DNA of 64,000 nt from Marasmius tenuissimus (Eukaryota; Basidiomycota; Agaricomycetes; Agaricales; Marasmiaceae). The DNA lies in assembly GCA_029532415.1 (NCBI GenBank), contig JAQOTA010000071.1, forward strand, positions 1,612,001 through 1,676,000, given 5' to 3'. Shown piece after piece: positions 48,338 through 59,844 of the stretch. Below the pieces are notes generated by a model. That model was not told where the DNA came from. It saw only the letters and a list, made by a program, of their open reading frames with translations, and made no database searches. The stretch's first letter is position 1. Every line of letters starts with the position of its first letter. The position numbers were made by a program, and so were the translations under genes.

Positions 48338-50694
48338 ATGTCTTCCTCGACCACTGCATATATCAAGACCACCAACTATGACAAAGCAAACCGCGGGTTC
48401 ATTCTCAACGTGCTCGAAAAGGTTTTGGTTTTCACTCAAGATGTTCTAGCTGGTCTCCAGTGGACCCCGCTTCAATCCTTAGGTTAGTGTCAGGATAAAA
48501 CTTTAAGTTTCTTCCTCACATCCTCTGATAGCTCGCGCTACGGTCCTCAGCGGCCTGTCCAAAATTGAGCGCGGGGAGTTATTTGTTGTATGTGGCGGCG
48601 AGACCTGGTCCTTTGGCAAACCTTATGCCCTGACCAGCGATGGCCATTCTAAACCTCTTCGGGCCACCGTCACCATAATGGACCAATCAGTTTGGACACG
48701 CTTGTTCCTCCACGCTGATTTTGGATTTGCAGGTTTGCTTCGTCTTTTCATCCCTCAACTTGCAAGTCACTGCTGACCATTTTCTTGGCATTCCAAAGAC
48801 TCTTTCATGCTTGGACTCCTCGAATGTTCCGCTTTGACAGATGTATTTCAGGTATGTCGTGACTCGTGCCGGCGCGAGCGAGCTGTGGCTCGATAGACTC
48901 GGGGCCAATTCACTTCGCCCCCTTACTATGCCTCGGGCCTGGCAAAGCGCCAGCGAGGCACAGGTATGGCGAGTGAATGGCCTTGAGTCTATCAGCTCGA
49001 GTGCTCACACTCGATAGATCTTTGTCCTCAACAGGGAAAATATCTCGGAGTTGAGCACGCTCATTTCCCCCCTCTTTAGATTTGCAAGTTACCTGTAAGT
49101 GAATGGTGATGGGTACCAACATACAACTGATAATTCGTCCATTAGCTCCAACTCTCGTCTGGCCAACAAAACCATTGGAAGTAAAAGCAACATCTCGTTA
49201 GTTCCGTCGTCCTTGTTTCTTGGCGCACCTGATCGTCTCGTAGCGCACACTACGACCTTTCAAACGAAGTCTTTGCGAGTTTCCTCTCATGGGACATGAC
49301 GTAGGTCCCCACTCTGACTCGCACTGTGTTGAAGATTCGTGGGCTAAACCCTTTCTCTATAGGTATAGTTGTGCCATCTTCGACAATGAGGCTGGCGGTT
49401 GCACGGGGGACTTGTGTGAGGAACGCTTCATGGCACCCCCTCGGAAACATCAACTTGAGAAACGCCTCTCTCCGCCGGATGACTTGGAACGCGGGCAAAT
49501 GGCGAAGCTTCATCTTCTCGCAAAGAGAGCCAGGATCACGGAAGGCTCAAGGGTATTGGAAATAGGGTCAGATCACGTTTGTGCATCTCCTTGTTTGTTG
49601 TTAACATTGTTGTGCAACAGATGCGGTTGGGGAAGCTTTGCTATTCTTGTACGTCGACTCACAGTGCTGCATGGCCCAACTAAAGTACAGCATGGCATGT
49701 CCAGGCTGCTAGCAAATACGGTGCTTGTGTCGATGCAATCACAATATCGGAAGCCCAGAAGATCGCGGCGGAGGAGAATATCAAGGCAGCTGGGCTTTCT
49801 CATGCTATCACGGTGCACCTGATGGACTACCGCGACATGCCCGAGAGCTTCCACCACGCATTCGATGCTGTAGTTTCAATAGGCGCAATGGAACATGGTG
49901 CATTGAAGCCGTTTTCTCTATCTCTCGAACTAACCCGGAACTTATAGTGGGAGTCGAATTCATGGATCAATGGTTCAGACAAATGTCATGGGCCATGAAG
50001 AGGCGCGATTCGGTCAAAGCGTTCACCATGTCTACGGTCCCCGACACACGATGGAAGATGTATTCCACGTGAGTGATTCCCAAAGGCTAAGATTTGTTGA
50101 CTTAAGACTCACGACCGTCCAGGGAGGTTGATTTCGTACGAAAATACATCTATCCGTCAGTGCCCTGGGCTTCATATTATCCGTGGTAGCTGCACTGACG
50201 TAGCGTGACGGTTCCAGCGGCGGTCAGCTTTCCTCTGTGGCCACATTAGTCGAATCCTGCTGCAAAGCTGGTCTGAATGTCGAATCAATTGAGAATATTG
50301 GGCCTCGTATGTGTTATCTTTCCTATGTGTCCTGAATCACAATCCCATTTTCTTCACAGACTACGCCCGGACACTGCGCGAATGGCGCTACCGGTTTGAA
50401 CGCAATTTCGAAACACATATCGCGCCCGCATTACGATCTCAATACCCCTCACTCACGGCGGACGACATCGAGATCTTCCAGCGGAAATGGATATGTTTGT
50501 GTTTCGTTTCTTCCGCCGGAGTGCGCGATTCATGTCCACCTTTAGATTACTTCTCATACACCGAAGCAGGATTTGCATCGCATAGCATCTCCGACCATGT
50601 CTTCACACTCACCCGCGAGGTAAGAATGGAACCAGATCTGGCATTTGGCTCGGGCTGATTCAATTCTCTATGATAGGCAAACCTCCGCCTGTGA
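48338..50694 (+). CDS. Cyclopropane-fatty-acyl-phospholipid synthase-like SAM methyltransferase
   Basis: Transfers a methyl or methylene group from SAM to lipid acyl chains. About 480 residues from many exons. It starts MSSSTTAYIKTTNYDKANRGF. Blocks in order: ARATVLSGLSKIERGEL, HADFGFADSFMLGLLE, VFQIFVLNREN, the HYDLSNEVFASFLSWDMTYSCAIFD signature, VLEIGCGWGSFAIL (SAM motif I, split by an intron), AITISEAQKIAAEE, MDYRDMPE, VVSIGAMEHVG, FMDQWFRQM, KYIYPGGQLSSVATLVESC, and the C-terminal HYARTLREWRYRFERNFE ... YTEAGFASHSISDHVFTLTREANLRL. The third intron (48852-49017) is 166 nt and carries a large hairpin. Confidence 0.88.
48875..49006. repeat. Large imperfect hairpin inside an intron of the CFA-synthase-like gene
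   Basis: Arms of roughly 60 nt are complementary in ordered blocks: GAGC, GATAGAC, GGCCA-TTCACT-CGCC, TGCCTCG and TGGC on the left all reappear as reverse complements on the right, with a tip near 48938-48945. The host intron is 48852-49017, 166 nt versus about 55 nt for its neighbours. It has the structure of a MITE or foldback insertion, and the RNA would form a long stem. Confidence 0.65.
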
Positions 50695-50925
50695 TGAACA
50701 ACAAGCTAATTAGGAATCCTCATGGAACCAAAGGTAAGATGTATGATTTGTACCAAGAAGGATTCGCGGCGTTCAACAGTGTGTACTTCGAGAGGCAGAC
50801 AAAGGAACCCTAGTCATGAATAACTGTCTTTGATCGAAATCTAATGAAATGAAATGCACCTAGTCGGTGTCCTGGCCAACGTGCGACCGGTGACTCGTCT
50901 CGGTTGTGGTTTCGAACCGTCGGAT
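50695..50925. other. Spacer downstream of the CFA-synthase-like gene
   Basis: About 230 bp holding the 3' UTR. No gene. The start of similarity to the DUF6534 last exon is near 50926. Confidence 0.4.
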
Positions 50926-51060
50926 CTCAACATCGATAATCTGAGTCTTGAGGGAGAAAATGGGACCCTTGTAGACGCCTAATATCCTCCCAGCCTCGGG
51001 CCCTTCGGAAATCCCTCTGCTCATACGCCCCGTAATACTACGGACCAGACAAGCATATAT
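50926..51060 (+). pseudogene. Relic of a DUF6534 last exon
   Basis: On the plus strand the segment around 50926-51060 resembles the last exon of copy D (60676-60830, minus strand). Shared blocks are CTGAG-CTT/-GAGGGAGAAAATGGGA, CCCTTGTAGA, TATCCTCCC, GGCCTGGGCCC/CTCGGGCCC and CCCCGTAATACTAC then ACCAGACAAGC. The frame has an internal TAA (GACGCCTAA), and no upstream exons were recognised. It is therefore a detached, dead fragment in the opposite orientation to all other copies. Confidence 0.65.
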
Positions 51061-51213
51061 CATCACGAGAAACTCCAATACAAACACGAACAAGATCCTG
51101 TATAGGGGACCAGGGTCCATTGATACCTTTCAGTCACCCTACTTCCTCACTGTGTACAAGTGTATTCATAATCTGTGTTTAGAGAGTAGGTGCATGGGAC
51201 CAGCTGATCGGGT

Positions 51214-52780
51214 TCAAAGCTTGGGTATATCTGTGGCTGGCTTTCCTTCGAGAATGTCTAGAATATTACTCGCTACCTCTTCGGGCTTCTGCTGAACGAC
51301 CTATGTCGATAGATGACATCGAGTTGATGAAGACGATACTTGAGGCACATTGAATGGAGCGACTCACCAGATGCCCAGCGTCTTCAACGAATCTCACTGA
51401 AACTGGTTGTCGACCAGCGGAGGCATCCGACAGGAGGTCTCGGGTTTCCGGGGATCTAGAAAGTGTAGAAACTTGGACTCGGGACCGCTCGACAACCAAC
51501 TCACTTTACGTCGCTTATCGTTCCCCACACAACATGAACCGGTTTCTCCCTAGTGGCTTCGCTGTACGCTTGCAGTGCATCTACGGCGAGTTCGTCACTT
51601 CGAAAAGAAGCCTGGGTGTAAATCGACGAGTTCGAGTCTGGTTTGGGGGGAATGATCGTGGTCATACAGCTTCCGGGACGTTCGTCGAAGCAGTAGTCAC
51701 TCCGGTGAAGGAAAACGGCGGGGCGTATTTTGCATCAGGATGAGCTCTCAACCCGTACTCCTGTTTGAAACCTGTTGAACGCAAGGATAGTCACACATAA
51801 AAGGGCAATGCTCACCACGAAAAGGTCAAGAATACGAGGATCCCACATAGAGTGAACCATACTAGACGATTCCAAGGCTTTCTTTGCGGCCTTCTTGCTG
51901 GTCCAAGCATCCGGCCTAAGCCACGTCCAAGCGGTCAAGGCTTGCGAAACGACGCTGGTATGATGGTTCCCTTCGAGCGAGATGCCGGGTTCGACTGCGA
52001 TGAAGGGTTCAAAATTGACATCGGGAGTGAGTTCCTTCATGAGAGACCTATTAACGCGATCATGATGCGTGGAAAGGATGACAGCTCGTGAGGGTGCTTA
52101 CATCGCAGATGCTCCTACGCTGTGTCCCATTCCGACGAGACGTCTACACGAAAAATCAATCCTTGCTCCAGCATGGACCCCTACCCCTGCTGTCAGATAT
52201 AGGTGTGCGGCTTTCGCATATTGCCTGGGGGGCCCTACCAGTGATTGTCGATGAGTGGAATACATCGGCATTAGCAAGCTGATATGGGCGCAGATTGGTC
52301 AGAAAATAGGTCGTGGAGTTCTTTCTCGTTCAGAACGGCGGATTCCCTGCGTGAGTGGTTGAAGACTTTCAGCAAACGACACTTCCCGATCACAAATAAA
52401 CATACCGTGGCTAGGACTTTCGATAGAGAACACATCGTTGATCTTGACTATGGTTTGGCTGGTTCTCTGCAAGAGAGTCTGAATACTAACCTCCCATGCT
52501 TCCTTATGGGAACCAGTGGCGTGCAGGAAGACAAGCGTCAATCCTGGCGCATCTGATTAAACTCTGTTTTGGAGTGTATGATCCACAGGGGAGTAACGTT
52601 TTGCAGTAATCCGAAGAGGATGGGTAGGCCTTGGGTCGAGCACAAATCGCTCACATGAAAGGCTTGATGTGGTAATGAATCGAGCTTGATGGGGGGAGAA
52701 ACGTGGAAGGAGTATGAAACGCGCGAGGGAATTTCAGTGTTTGGGGACGCTGGACCCACACTTGCCCTACAGTGGTACAT
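51214..52780 (-). CDS. Alpha/beta hydrolase, probably frame-disrupted
   Basis: Predicted hydrolase of the fungal alpha/beta fold. In order: VSYSFHVSPPIKLDSLPHQAFH; LTLVFLHATGSHKEAW; VFSIESPSHG; ESAVLNEKELHDLFSD; RRLVGMGHSVGASAM (nucleophile elbow G-H-S-V-G); MKELTPDVNFEPFIAVEPG; a lid region; FVEYGLRAHP; a late exon with VHVVWGTISD; and EDAGHLVVQQKPEEV with the catalytic His. The C-terminus PKL is a weak PTS1-like signal. Two junctions fail: the exon 1 to 2 splice (near 52661-52558) is out of phase for every canonical site tried, and the join after SPSHG (near 52350) is one base short. It may be a recent pseudogene or contain sequence errors. Divergent from NPR3. Confidence 0.6.
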
Positions 52781-53021
52781 ACATTACCGCTTACTAACAG
52801 TTACAACCGGCTCTGACGGCCAAGAGAAACTGAGCAGTAGTATTTAAGATGGACCAGTGAGAATGGATTCCGACCGGGCGTAGAACCTGCCTGGCAGTGA
52901 ATACTATAATAGTCATGGGCAGAGAGAGAGATGTGAGACTGTGTGACCGTGGGCATTTTAACGACGCGTCGCGAGCATCACGTGCTTGCTGGAGGCAGCC
53001 TCAGACTCTTCAAGTTCCTTC

Positions 53022-55378
53022 ATGGCCGAAACTCTACTGGCCGTTCTTTTCGTAACATCCTCCGCTAAGGGTTCGAATCTTGTATTTCGATGGCCTCCAT
53101 TCCCTTCAACACCTCCGAGACTCAGTCGTACGCTCTCAGAGGGCCAAGGAAATATCTCAGAAGCTTCGTATAAGCGACGGAACCCTATTTCTCCCATCAT
53201 GAACGATAGCTCTCAGGGCTCGACAAAACAGGACGAGTACGACGAGGTATTTGGCTACTCCTCAGAGTTTCTCGCTGGCATTCTATGCCCTCACAGATCC
53301 ATGTGTCATCAAAAATTTGAACTGATGGTGGATGACCTTGCCTTCATCGGTCACCCGGTTTGTGCAGATAGAGGCGGAGTTTGGAGGTTCAAAACCGACA
53401 AGTCCAAGGCAGGCTCGAGAGGAAGGGAATCTCGGAATCGTCAAACCTCCCAACCAGACAGTATCCCTCGACAATCCTCCAATCCAAGCAGAAGTCAATC
53501 AGCGGAGAAGACGCAGACACCGCCTCCGAATCGTTCGACCTGGTTGCAAAACTTTCACCTAGTGATGGTCTTGGACTTGCCAGACCCGTCTTCGTCCGCT
53601 GCAGGGAATGTCATGAAATACTTCGATGTGATCTATGAGCAGGCTGCTTTCACGGTCGCAGCGGTCTTGTTCCAGGAACAAGTACTATCCAACTTTGTCG
53701 AGCGGGAATGTGATCGTTTGGGGTCTCTTAAGGACGACTGTATGAAGAAAGGTGAGCTTGTGACCTCATCATGCTTTCAAGTTCAATGCTCAATCCCTAC
53801 AGTGACATCCTTTGAGGATTTCACCTTGCAGGCGATGGAATCATCGTCGCTGGCACCGGCGATGAAGGCACTTTACGAGGCCATCAAATCTTCGTCTATA
53901 GGACACATCTCTCTCAACAATGTCCTCATCGAGATACAATTACCACCCCACATCGATGGCCTGTTGCATAACGACGACGAATTAGATCATTCGACGTTTC
54001 ACTCGAACGACGATGAAGAATTTCAGGCCTGGGGTCCTGAAATGCGGTTTGGTTGGAGACTACCGGCCCTAGTTCCGTGGAAGAGTCTACTCTTGTTGGA
54101 CGTCAAAGATGATTTTGACCCCTTCTCGGATCTGAGAAATCCTCACATATCTCCGGAAGACCAGAGCATCGCTGAAGGATTGCTCAAGTTTCTTGAGACT
54201 GCGAATGTGATACTATCGTGAGTATCTCGCCTCCTCTTCTGTATGGGTTTCGTACTCAAACAGCGATAGGCTAGCCGATTTGGCGAGCCTTCTGGACTGG
54301 GAGCTCGAAACCCAGGTTTACCCAATAGTGAGATGGCTCGTCCAGCACCGTCGAGCGAAAGTTGTCGACGTTGTCCATAGCGGTCTCAAGACAGTATTCA
54401 CTTTGCCCCCTAAATTTGACCACAGGTGCGTCTTCCCCCATATGCTTTTGTGATTTTGAAGATGATTTCCTCTCCATAGCCTACCGGAACTCGCTTCAGA
54501 ATTTGCGAGAGATTTCGACGAATACGAACTCCCACCTCTACCGTATATCCTATCCGAAATTTCGAGAGCCTCAGCAAACCAAAGCGGAAACCACTTCTTT
54601 GCCTCGGTAGTCCGATCCAAAGATATGATACCGCTGTATCACGAAGTCGTTGTGTGGATGCTCAAACGGGACATGCTGGTCACTCTCCACCTTCGCATTC
54701 GGATTGTGGCTACAGCACAACTCAAGGCCAGTGTTCGTACTGCGAGAGAGGCATCGAGAGGAAAGAAAAAATCCCGTCGAGGAGGCGAGACACGCAGGAG
54801 AGAACCTGAATCTCATAAATCCGCTGCCGTTGCGTCTTGGTTGAATCTCCCTCCAGTCGAAGAGAGACCAATTCACCGGGTTCCATCTGTGGGGTCTTCG
54901 CATAGTGAGCTAAGCGAGCTGGTCTTAGAAAGTGACGAGCAGGACGACTACAGCGAGGATGGCGACTACGTTGAGGGGATGGAATCTTCGGATGGGAGAG
55001 AGGATTCTGGATGGGACACTGCGGATGACGAAAGGCATTCGTCGATTATCAGTGACCCAGGGAGGGCGACCCCATTACAGCGCCGTTGGCTTTCTGCAAT
55101 GTCCGCGGGGAAGGAGTCTAACATCGCAAGAAGATTTGAGTTGTTCGTGCCTTCCCCCGAATATGGGATGCTTCGCTAACGCTACTTACTAGAATCAACC
55201 AATACTTCGACGGCAGACGGACGGACGATGAGATCCTCTTCAAGGCTGAAATCACGAGACGACAACTTCGAGAAGTCCTTCATCACTATGATGAATATGT
55301 TCGTTCCTTATTCGAATTTGACTTCAAGCTATCGCTAATTATACATATCAGCTGCAAACTTTTCTGCACCCGTCATGA
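53022..55378 (+). CDS. NPR3: Nitrogen permease regulator 3 homologue (NPR3/NPRL3, GATOR1/SEACIT subunit)
   Basis: With Npr2 and Iml1 it forms the GATOR1/SEACIT GTPase-activating complex that inhibits TORC1 when amino acids are scarce, at the vacuole. About 700 residues from several exons. The N-terminus MAETLLAVLFVTSSAKGSNLVFRWPPFP is the longin-like start of NPR3. Then LMVDDLAFIGHPV, WLQNFHLVMVLDLP, YEQAAFTVAAVLFQEQ, FGWRLPALVPWKSLLLLD, and LADLASLLDWELETQVYPIVRWLVQHRRAKVVDVV. The C-terminal helical end is INQYFDGRRTDDEILFKAEITRRQLREVLHHYDEY then LQTFLHPS. The start is the ATG at 53022; an upstream TTG frame extension is discounted. Convergent with the SDR gene (57 bp). Confidence 0.92.
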
Positions 55379-55435
55379 GCTTTGCATCCCTACGTCAGAA
55401 CCTCCACGCACTACGGACCGTGCAAGTAACATTCA

Positions 55436-56446
55436 CTATAAGTTGGGGTCTGTATGAACCCACCCTAGCAAATGCTCCGCTTTGCTACAATCAAAGAAGC
55501 CTCTGCGATCACGAATCTCTGCGCCCTCCTTCACAGGAACATCGTCCCAATACATCTCTTTCAATTCACCCGAATCTATATCGTGGGCGATCTCTGGAGC
55601 GACAATGAAGAATCTCTCATGGCCGGACCACTTCCCATCCTCGTTGGTTATCGACAAGAGGAATGCGTCTGCCCCGGAATCTTCGTGGACGTATCCCCAA
55701 AGGTCATTCTTTGCTTTTTCGAGTTGGAGTACACGGGCGTCCTCGCGCTTGGGGATTGACCAGTGCAGCCGAATACTGGCGATACGCATTTCGGGGTACC
55801 TCCTTACAATGGAGTCGGCCTGGGCTTCGCAGATGCTGGGAGGGGGATGATTCATTGTGCCAAACGATTGGACACACACTACTTACAGCTTGGATAGACC
55901 GTATGGCTCGTCTGGGAGACATGGATGATTCTCATCGATGGGGAAATAGTCGAAATGGGGATTGTGACTGTAAACCATGGTGATGACGTTCACAGATGAT
56001 GCCTGCGCTAGGCGTTTGATCTTGTGTTCCGCCGCCGCCCTCAAGACATTGTAAGACGCGACGACATTACTGTAGGGAATGAATGCACGACTTCATAGGC
56101 GTGAGAAAGAGTGCACACTTGTTATGAGCCATCACAGCGTAGTCCTTAGGATTAGGATGTCCTACAGGGCGTGGTAAGTGATTGAACCCGCGGTGTAAAT
56201 TACGGATTATTAGAGACCTGCTAAATGGACAACCGCTTCGGCACTCTCCAAGGCTTTGAGGGTATCGTTATAGTCCGTTATATCGACTTGTGCGTATCTG
56301 AATCTGGTTTGAAATTCCCGGCAGTCGTCGGACAAGGCAGGTGTGGGTCCTATATCGATTCCGACCACAGTATGGCCCCGTTTGAGGGCTAGAGCGACGA
56401 CTCGCTTGCCCACAGAACCGTTTGAGCCAGTGACAGCGATCTTCAT
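55436..56446 (-). CDS. NAD-dependent epimerase/dehydratase-like SDR protein
   Basis: Extended short-chain dehydrogenase, nucleotide-sugar epimerase-like, substrate unknown. Four or five exons, about 270 residues. It starts MKIAVTGSNGSVGKRVV, with the NAD-binding G-x-x-G-x-x-G. Later come YAQVDITDYNDTLKAL, EAVVHLAG, NVVASYNVLRAAAEHKIKRLAQASSVNV, and YGLSKL holding the catalytic YxxxK split near an intron. Then ICEAQADSIVRRYPEMRIASIRL, and it ends GWVHTDPNL. The frame is intact. Divergent from the inositol phosphatase gene (253 bp) and convergent with NPR3. Confidence 0.85.
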
Positions 56447-56699
56447 GGTTGTACAGTTGCAGAGCGAGAACTAAGCAGTAGTCAGTGAGATTGGTATAGC
56501 TCGATCGACGTCACAGGTTGACATACGCAGTACTACTGACAGCAGCATTCGATCACCGTGTCAGTGCAGATAATTACATAAACACTCCGTCCACAGCTCT
56601 GTTCCTCCAAAATTATTATTCCCGACAATTTCCCACCAATCTCCCCGCTATCTCTCAATGCTGGTCAATGGATCTTTAATTACATGCTAGGAGGGAAAA

Positions 56700-59600
56700 A
56701 TGTCGACAGAGCCTCCTTCTCAACCACAGCGACCACAGCTCTCGGTGCACACCAAGAACCCAAGTCTGTTCTTCTATAACTGCCCTATTTCTGCCGTGCT
56801 AATAGCGTCCGTTCACAGATCAGCAAACGGTATTTGCACGTCTTCAGGGCCTATTTCCCAGTCCAACTCCTACCTCTGGCTCTAATTTGCCTGCCAACAA
56901 TGACTTGGGAGCCAATGAGAAACGACCTGTTTCATCCCAACGATCCTTCAATCTCCCCAAAGCCCTCAAGATTAGGCTTATGACATGGAATATGCACGAT
57001 TCTGTTCCGAAGGTACGTCGCAAGCATCTCTTAGGCTCTACAAGCTCTAAATATCTGTGCTCGATAGGGTGACCTGGAGGAATTGTTCGGCAAAGTTCCC
57101 TTCTACACCCCATCACCAGAGACTGGCTCCCTCCCTCAGTTCCCAGCGGACGCAATTCATCCTTACCATCTTGTCGTTGTGTGCGTGCAATTCCCATCAG
57201 TCGAGTTGAGTGTAGATTAACATGACTCATTCATTGTGGCAACAGTGCTGGGCAGGAATGTCCCTCAACATCGGGTGCGTCAACAGTCTTCATTTCTCAA
57301 ACGTATCTGGACTCTAATTCTACTTGACAACCATCAGGTATCCCAATGGGACTTGGGACTGGCTTCAAACTCTACGATAACCACAGAGACAAGGACAAGG
57401 AAAAGGACAAGGATAGGGATAGGGATAGAGATAGGGATAGAGACAGAGATGACCGAGAGAAGGAGCGCCCCTCCAAGCACAGCAAGGAAGAAACCATTCG
57501 ATCCAAGAAGAGTTATGAAGACATACCAAACGACAATCCCCCCAGCGGCTGGACATCCATGCTGGAAGATTGGCTATGTTACGGCGGTAACGCAGCCAGG
57601 GCCGTTTCTCCTGCAACATCGGATATCAGCATACCCAAACCACTCACACCACGCCTGGTAGCTAAAGAGCCCAAACGCGGCCCATATCAACTTTTGTGTA
57701 AGGAGCGCCTACTGGGTATATACCTCGCAGTATACGTCCATAGAGATGTACGGCGATTTGTCCGAGGTCAGTTCACATTTGAACTATTCAGAGGCAGTGT
57801 TCCTCATCGTGATTTAGGAACGTCGAAATCTACCGTGACTGCGGGACTGATGGGCGGAAGATGGGGCAACAAGGGAGGTGTCGGCATTAGTGTCAACGTT
57901 GACGGAAAGACTTTTCTTTTCGTAAACTGCCATCTGGCTGGTGTGTATCAAGCAAGTTTCTCCCCACCTTCAAGCTGGGAGCTAAACCAGCCTTTTCTCA
58001 GCCCAACAGGAAAAGGCCAATCTGCACGACAGACTCAACAACTATAACAAGATCAAGGCAGAACTGGCTGTTGATGATTTCCTCTCGAATGACGATCCTC
58101 GGGTTATGGCGGAGGGTGGGTCGAGACTTTCATAACTCCTTTGCAACACAGCTCATCCCGAGCAACGCAGACTTAACTGATAGGTTCGACCATACGTTTG
58201 TGCTCGGTGATCTTAATTTTCGACTGGATATATCGCGATTGCACGCAGATTGGCTCATATCTCGCCAAGGTGCGCAACGTTTTGGATTTGATGTCAATCT
58301 GGCTGACTGCCTGCAGAATATGCACAGGCCCTTGCGTTCGATCAGCTCAAGAGTCTTATGGAGAACGGACGCGCATTCGTCGGCTTCCACGAAGCTCCAA
58401 TCGACTTTCCTCCGACCTTCAAATACGACGTCTTGCGCACTCTGAAGGGTTCCAAACGTCGTCATGGAAAGCTGGAGCGTTGGAGGAGTGACCGTACGCA
58501 GCGCATCACAGAGATCACGGAGAAGGATGGAGAAGTTGTAGAGATCGTCGAAACAGGCGAGACGGGGGAAACAGGGGAGGCCGAAGAAGCTGACAAATCT
58601 AGCGATGATGGCGTGGCGATGGTGATGGCGAAGTAGCATCTGTCGCTTCATCCGTTTGGACTTCAACACACTCGCGTCACCGTACGGACGGTGACCTGGA
58701 TGATGACCTCCCTCGTGGACCAAGCATGGCGAGGCGATCAAGCTCCAAGCTTTCCATCTCGGTTCATGTCGCCGCACAAAAAGCCAAAACCAGATGGCTA
58801 GCGCTTTTGAGTCCCACAGCAGTCCCAGCCAGTCCGACCAGATGGCTACGCTCTAAAACCTCTCTTGTTGACGCGGGTGCGGCCTCTCGGAACCCTCGGT
58901 CGAGCTTATCTACAGAACCGACACCGGATGGCGACTTAAAGCCTCTGCCAGACAGCGCAGAGGCAAGTCCCGACCCAATGGCTGAGATGGCATTGTTGCC
59001 ACCACCGTCTCTAGGGAGGGTCAGCTCAACGAAGTCCAGCTTGCATAGCGACGATGAGGATGGTGAAGATAGAGGTGTCTATGATACTTCATCCAAGAAA
59101 AGGGTACCGAGCTGGTCAGTCTCACTTGTGTGATATACGAATGGGTACTCAGACTGCTTTCTCTCCAGGTGTGACCGTATACTTTGGAAGTCAACTGTAG
59201 AGCCAGATCTCGACCCCGATTCCGAGGAGCCCTTCCGGCCGCGAAACCGCGTTGGTCAATTTTTCGCAAATGCGTTCCGTCCACTTTCCACTCGCTCGCG
59301 AAGGAGCTCCGTAGCTTCCATCTCTACATCCGGCGGCGCATCGTCTACTGCAACTCCCGCTCAATCGTCAAGTGAATCGCCTCTACCCTCTCCCGACCTT
59401 CTCGAACATATAATACCCTTCTCTCGATTCGTTTATCCGGACACACACCTCCCGTCTCCATCACGTTCAGCATCCATGGAGAACCTGGCTTCGGATCGTA
59501 AGAACGCTGAAACCTCCAGCGATTCGCGTGGCCTGCAACCATCACAGCCTTCGCCTGACGTCTCTAAACGAAATCCAGGTCCACCAATATCCACGGACGG

Positions 59601-59844
59601 CCCCTCTGGTAATAGAGACACTCTTCCTCCCACATCGCGTTGGCGCTTTTTCCAGTCACTCCTTACACACCACCCAAGCGGGAGCATCTCGTCCGATTCA
59701 ACGAATGCAACCTCTCTCAAACTACCACGCAAAGGAGATGTCGTCTGCCTGAGTTACAACACTCTCGACGATAAGGCCATGAGACGTTTAGAGGGCCGTA
59801 GTGACCATCGGCCCGTCATCGGTTCCTATGCAGTATATCTCTAG
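56700..59844 (+). CDS. Inositol polyphosphate 5-phosphatase domain protein
   Basis: Removes the 5-phosphate from phosphoinositides or soluble inositol phosphates. Many exons. The catalytic DNase I-like fold has MTWNMHDSVPKGDL (start of the fold), VVVAGQECP, AGLMGGRWGNKGGVGISV, FLFVNCHLAA, EKANLHDRL, FDHTFVLGDLNFRLD (motif), FPPTFKYDV, RVPSWCDRILWK and SDHRPVIGSYAVYL at the very end. A disordered insert rich in D/R/K repeats lies after VVVAGQE, and a long Ser/Pro-rich linker sits between the last two catalytic blocks. The reading frame shifts near 58610, where the GGCGTGGCGATGGTGATGGCG tract must lose one base or be spliced (58494-58636) to continue. Confidence 0.85.
57385..57465 (+). repeat. 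Coding microsatellite (GATAGG/AGGACA-type) encoding D/R/K repeats
   Basis: Short purine-rich repeats (AAGGACAAGG and GATAGGGATAG units) encode an uninterrupted run of Lys-Asp and Arg-Asp dipeptides inside the inositol phosphatase domain. Length polymorphism is likely. Confidence 0.7.
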
